NCBI RefSeq assembly: GCF_052064335.1
Contig: NZ_JBQHVU010000014.1
Coordinates: 1-64,000, forward strand
DNA: 64,000 nucleotides
Direction: 5' to 3'
DNA from: Weimeria sp002480925
Lineage (GTDB): Bacteria > Bacillota > Clostridia > Lachnospirales > Lachnospiraceae
Part shown: piece after piece, positions 61,034-64,000 of the stretch
How positions within the stretch are numbered: position 1 is the stretch's first letter
Layout of the letters: each line of letters starts with the position of its first letter
Made by a program: the position numbers and the translations under genes
Notes under the pieces: generated by a model
What the model saw: only the letters and a program-made list of their open reading frames with translations
Database searches by the model: none
Told to the model about the DNA's origin: nothing

Positions 61034-64000
61034 ATGGGTGACGGAAAGAAGCTGAACAAGTCTGCAATCAAGAATTTCGCAATGTATGCCAGGGAGACGC
61101 TGATGGAATCTGCGAGGTCTAAGGCAGCAAACTATGGGGTTCGGGCAGATGGGATCAGTGATCCGGTTCAGAAGGGACCGGACTTCGAGATATATGATAC
61201 AGAGGCGGGAGCAGAGAATCAGATCTTCGGGGATGACATCAAGAAGAGGAGAAATCTCGTAAAAGCAGTAAAGGAAAAGGGCTATGATGCTGTGATAGAG
61301 GAGACCGCATATACCTGGTTCAACCGTCTCATCGCCATCCGCTTCATGGAGGTAAATGGATATCTGCCATCGAGGACACGTGTGCTCTCATCCGACACAG
61401 GAAATACCACCCCTGATATCATCAATGACTACATGGATATAGATCTCGGAATGTCAGATGAATCACTGACCGAGGTAGCTCAGGATATCAGAGACAATCA
61501 CTATGATGCTGCTTTCCAGACGCTCTTCATTGCACAGTGCAATAAGCTGAACGACATCCTTCCGGGACTCTTCGAAAAAACAGATGACTATATGGAGTTG
61601 CTGCTCGAACTGCCATACACGGTGGACGGAGTAGTAAAGACTCTCATCGGCACAGTGCCTGAGGATGATTTCAATATAGAAAAGGAAGGTCAGATCGAGA
61701 TCATCGGCTGGCTCTATCAGTATTACAATACGCAGCCGAAGGCCGATGCCTTTGCGAAAAAAGGAAAGATCACAAAGGATGAGATTCCGGCTGTGACACA
61801 GCTCTTTACTCCTGACTGGATAGTGAGATACATGGTCGAGAACAGTGTAGGCCGTATCTGGATAGAACATCTGCGTGCAAATGATCCGACCGCAGATGAG
61901 AAGGAGATAGCCGAGCACTTTGGGTGGAAATATTATCTCCCAGAGGTAGAGCAGGAACCGGAGGTACAGGCAAAGCTCGACGCCATATACGCCGAGAGAA
62001 AAGACATCACACCTGAGGACATCACAGCTATCGATCCGTGCATGGGCAGCGGCCACATCCTGGTGTATCTGTTTGAGGTTCTGATGCAGATATACAGGGA
62101 AGACGGATACACGGAGCGTGATGCAGCAAGTCTCATCATTGAGAAAAATCTATACGGACTCGACATAGACGACCGGGCATACCAGTTGTCCTATTTTGCT
62201 GTAATGATGAAGGCCAGACAGTACAATCCTCTGATCCTGAAGATGGATCCGAAGCCGCAGCCACATGTATATTCAATCCAGGAGAGCAATTCCATCAATC
62301 GTGATCAGCTGCAGTTCTTCGGGAGCACTCTGTCCTCTGATGAAAAAAGTACCGCGCTCTCACAGATGACAGCTCTCCTCGGGGTATTCGAGGATGCAAA
62401 GGAATACGGCTCCATCCTTCAGATGCCGGAGCTCGACTGGAATCTGCTCGACAGATTTGTATCGTCATACGACGATTCCGGCCAGATAAATATGTTCACG
62501 AATATGGGACTGGATGAGGTGCAGAAGAAACTCACTCAGCTCGTAAATATAGGAGAGATACTGGGTTCAAAGTATGATGTCGCAGTGACGAATCCGCCAT
62601 ATATGGCAGGTGGAAGCATGGACGCGGAGCTGTCGAAATATGTGAAAAAGAACTACCCAGACAGCAAGGCAGACCTCTTTGCTGTATTCATGGAAAGATG
62701 CAGCCGTTTTGTAAAAGCAGACGGCTATCAGGCAATGATTACCATGCATTCATGGATGTTCCTATCGAGCTTCGAGAAGCTTCGTGAAAAAATCCAGAAT
62801 GTCACAATAGTAAATATGGCACACCTTGGAGCAAGAGCATTTGAAGAAATCGGTGGCGAAGTAGTCCAGACGACAAGCTTCGTATTCAGAAAGACACTGA
62901 TGAAGGAATATAAGGGGACATTCTGCCGGCTGATAGAACCAAAGAGCCAGGATGGGAAAGAGGAGATGTTTCTGAGTGAGGATAATAGATTTCAAGTTTC
63001 GCAACAGAACTTTGATAAAATACCAAGTAGACCAATAGCATATTGGGCCAGTAATAATATTTTGCAGGATTACTCAATCGGTAAACGATTAGATAAAATA
63101 ATTGACATAAGACAAGGCATAAAAACTGCGGATAAAGATAGGTTCTTAAGGCTGTGGCCGGAAGTGGAAAAAAATAAAATCACATTGAGTGAAACTGGAA
63201 ATAAAAAGTGGTTCCCTTGCAACAAAGGTGGTTCTTATAGACTATGGTATGGCAATAATGATTACATAGTTAATTGGGAAAATGATGGATATGAGATTCG
63301 CAATTTTAAAGATGAAAAGGGTAATTTAAAATCAAGGCCGCAAAACTTACAGTACATGTTAAGAAAAGGACTTACATATTCGAATATAAGTACCACTGCT
63401 TTTGCAGTTAGATATAGTCCAAAAGGGCACATTTATGACGCGGCAGGTTCTGGAATGTTCTCTGGAAATGACGATCTTCTTTTATATGCATTTGGTTTTC
63501 TTGTATCAAAAGTGGCATATGAAATTACAAAAATAAGCAGTCCAACAATGTCTTTTGAAGTGGGGCAACTTAGTACACTGCCATTTATTTATAATGAGCA
63601 TAAAAAGGCAATCATTAATGATATTGTTAAGATTAATGTTAATACTTCAAAAAGTGATTGGGACAGTTACGAGACTTCTTGGGACTTCAATGGCAGCCCA
63701 CTTATTTTCGATATAGAGGATTCTGTGCCTGAAAATTTTGATGCGTATGGTGATAGCAATGATGAAAATACTGAACTATCTGCCTCAGACCTCGAACCTC
63801 AGACCTCACACCTGTGCACTGCTTCCTATACCCTAACCCCTCGCCCCTATACCCTCATCTCTGACTGCTACGCCCAATGGAAGCACACCTGCAACTCCCG
63901 CTTCGATGCGCTCAAGGCGAATGAGGAAGAGCTGAACCGTATTTTCATAGATATCTACGGACTTCAGGACGAGCTGACACCAGAAGAGAGTGACAAGGAC
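61034..64000 (+). CDS. pglX: BREX DNA methyltransferase PglX (runs off the right edge)
   Basis: 989 codons are present with no stop; the full protein is usually ~1200 residues. The N-terminal domain includes the block TQLFTPDWIVRYMVENSVGR. The SAM-binding motif DPCMGSGH lies near residue 334 and the catalytic NPPY (in AVTNPPYMAGG) near 518, so it is an adenine-specific methyltransferase marking host DNA. The region around 63,000-63,770 is clearly more AT-rich than its flanks, which fits a recently exchanged target recognition domain. It is followed by an odd pyrimidine-rich stretch (63,781-63,870). pglZ and brxL would be expected beyond the window. Confidence 0.95.
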   Translation, partial: MGDGKKLNKSAIKNFAMYARETLMESARSKAANYGVRADGISDPVQKGPDFEIYDTEAGAENQIFGDDIKKRRNLVKAVKEKGYDAVIEETAYTWFNRLIAIRFMEVNGYLPSRTRVLSSDTGNTTPDIINDYMDIDLGMSDESLTEVAQDIRDNHYDAAFQTLFIAQCNKLNDILPGLFEKTDDYMELLLELPYTVDGVVKTLIGTVPEDDFNIEKEGQIEIIGWLYQYYNTQPKADAFAKKGKITKDEIPAVTQLFTPDWIVRYMVENSVGRIWIEHLRANDPTADEKEIAEHFGWKYYLPEVEQEPEVQAKLDAIYAERKDITPEDITAIDPCMGSGHILVYLFEVLMQIYREDGYTERDAASLIIEKNLYGLDIDDRAYQLSYFAVMMKARQYNPLILKMDPKPQPHVYSIQESNSINRDQLQFFGSTLSSDEKSTALSQMTALLGVFEDAKEYGSILQMPELDWNLLDRFVSSYDDSGQINMFTNMGLDEVQKKLTQLVNIGEILGSKYDVAVTNPPYMAGGSMDAELSKYVKKNYPDSKADLFAVFMERCSRFVKADGYQAMITMHSWMFLSSFEKLREKIQNVTIVNMAHLGARAFEEIGGEVVQTTSFVFRKTLMKEYKGTFCRLIEPKSQDGKEEMFLSEDNRFQVSQQNFDKIPSRPIAYWASNNILQDYSIGKRLDKIIDIRQGIKTADKDRFLRLWPEVEKNKITLSETGNKKWFPCNKGGSYRLWYGNNDYIVNWENDGYEIRNFKDEKGNLKSRPQNLQYMLRKGLTYSNISTTAFAVRYSPKGHIYDAAGSGMFSGNDDLLLYAFGFLVSKVAYEITKISSPTMSFEVGQLSTLPFIYNEHKKAIINDIVKINVNTSKSDWDSYETSWDFNGSPLIFDIEDSVPENFDAYGDSNDENTELSASDLEPQTSHLCTASYTLTPRPYTLISDCYAQWKHTCNSRFDALKANEEELNRIFIDIYGLQDELTPEESDKD
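63781..63870 (+). repeat. Pyrimidine-rich tandem repeats inside pglX
   Basis: CTCAGACCTC occurs twice in the first 35 bases, followed by TATACCCTAACCCC- and CCTATACCCTC-type repeats. It stays in frame and encodes a Pro/Thr/Tyr linker between the AT-rich recognition region and the conserved C-terminus (CYAQWKHTCNSRFDAL). The composition is unlike the rest of the gene. Confidence 0.7.

Noticed and set aside
52725..64000. DISARM or another PglX-like defence system
   Set aside because: DUF1819, DUF1788 and BrxC in order with a BREX-type PglX point clearly to type I BREX; no DISARM helicase or SNF2 gene is present.

Overview
The window looks like chromosome of a Gram-positive anaerobe, most likely a Lachnospiraceae-type Clostridium relative. 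Supporting genes are an anaerobic AsrABC sulfite reductase, the short CX2CX4C form of ThiC behind a TPP riboswitch, an ECF transporter core, a VanW-family protein and a TrkAH potassium system. Strong AGGAGG ribosome sites, frequent ATGA gene overlaps and heavy use of AGG/AGA and ATA codons fit the same group. No rRNA, tRNA or CRISPR array was seen.

Region 1 (1 to about 11,400) is visibly AT-rich and reads mostly leftward, so it is probably acquired. It starts with transposon debris: an ExeA-like ATPase pseudogene and an end-like repeat. Next comes an export operon made of two ABC-2 permeases, an ATPase, two lipoproteins and a 126-residue secreted protein. An agr quorum-sensing locus (agrC, agrA, agrB) precedes it, with an agrD peptide gene too short for ordinary gene calling. 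The agrBAC block lies between two ~200 bp inverted repeats. Each repeat carries a LytTR-type operator and an outward promoter: one drives agrD and the export operon, the other a decayed second agrD. An IS3 fragment sits between agrB and the left repeat.

Region 2 (11,400 to 51,700) is the core-like backbone. In order it holds: a bile-salt-hydrolase-type Ntn hydrolase; ExoIII, a YjbR-MGMT fusion and a GNAT protein; a large secreted GH13 amylase; asrABC; mscL with a zinc ribbon; a double cupin; a PutP-type symporter; riboswitch-controlled thiC; thrH; a chemoreceptor with a sugar-binding lipoprotein; an HD-GYP protein; a TetR regulator, MntP and endonuclease III; VanW overlapping a HypE/AIR-synthase-like protein; an Lrp-type regulator with an aminotransferase; fused EcfAA' with EcfT; a CobA-like P-loop protein; dapA and dapB; uraA and upp; trkA and trkH; and guaA.

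Region 3 (51,700 to 64,000) is a defence island directly after guaA, a place where integrative elements often insert. After unusual repeats and a possible mobile-element remnant comes a type I BREX locus: an unfamiliar Cys-rich gene overlapping brxA, then brxA, brxB and brxC, and finally pglX running off the right edge. Between brxC and pglX is an inserted module with its own promoter: an XRE regulator, an ImmA-type metalloprotease, a stand-alone EndoU-like RNase toxin, a probable immunity protein and a DUF4417-like protein. The strongest candidates for new biology are this BREX arrangement with its embedded toxin module and extra 5' gene, and the inverted-repeat agr cassette controlling the export operon.
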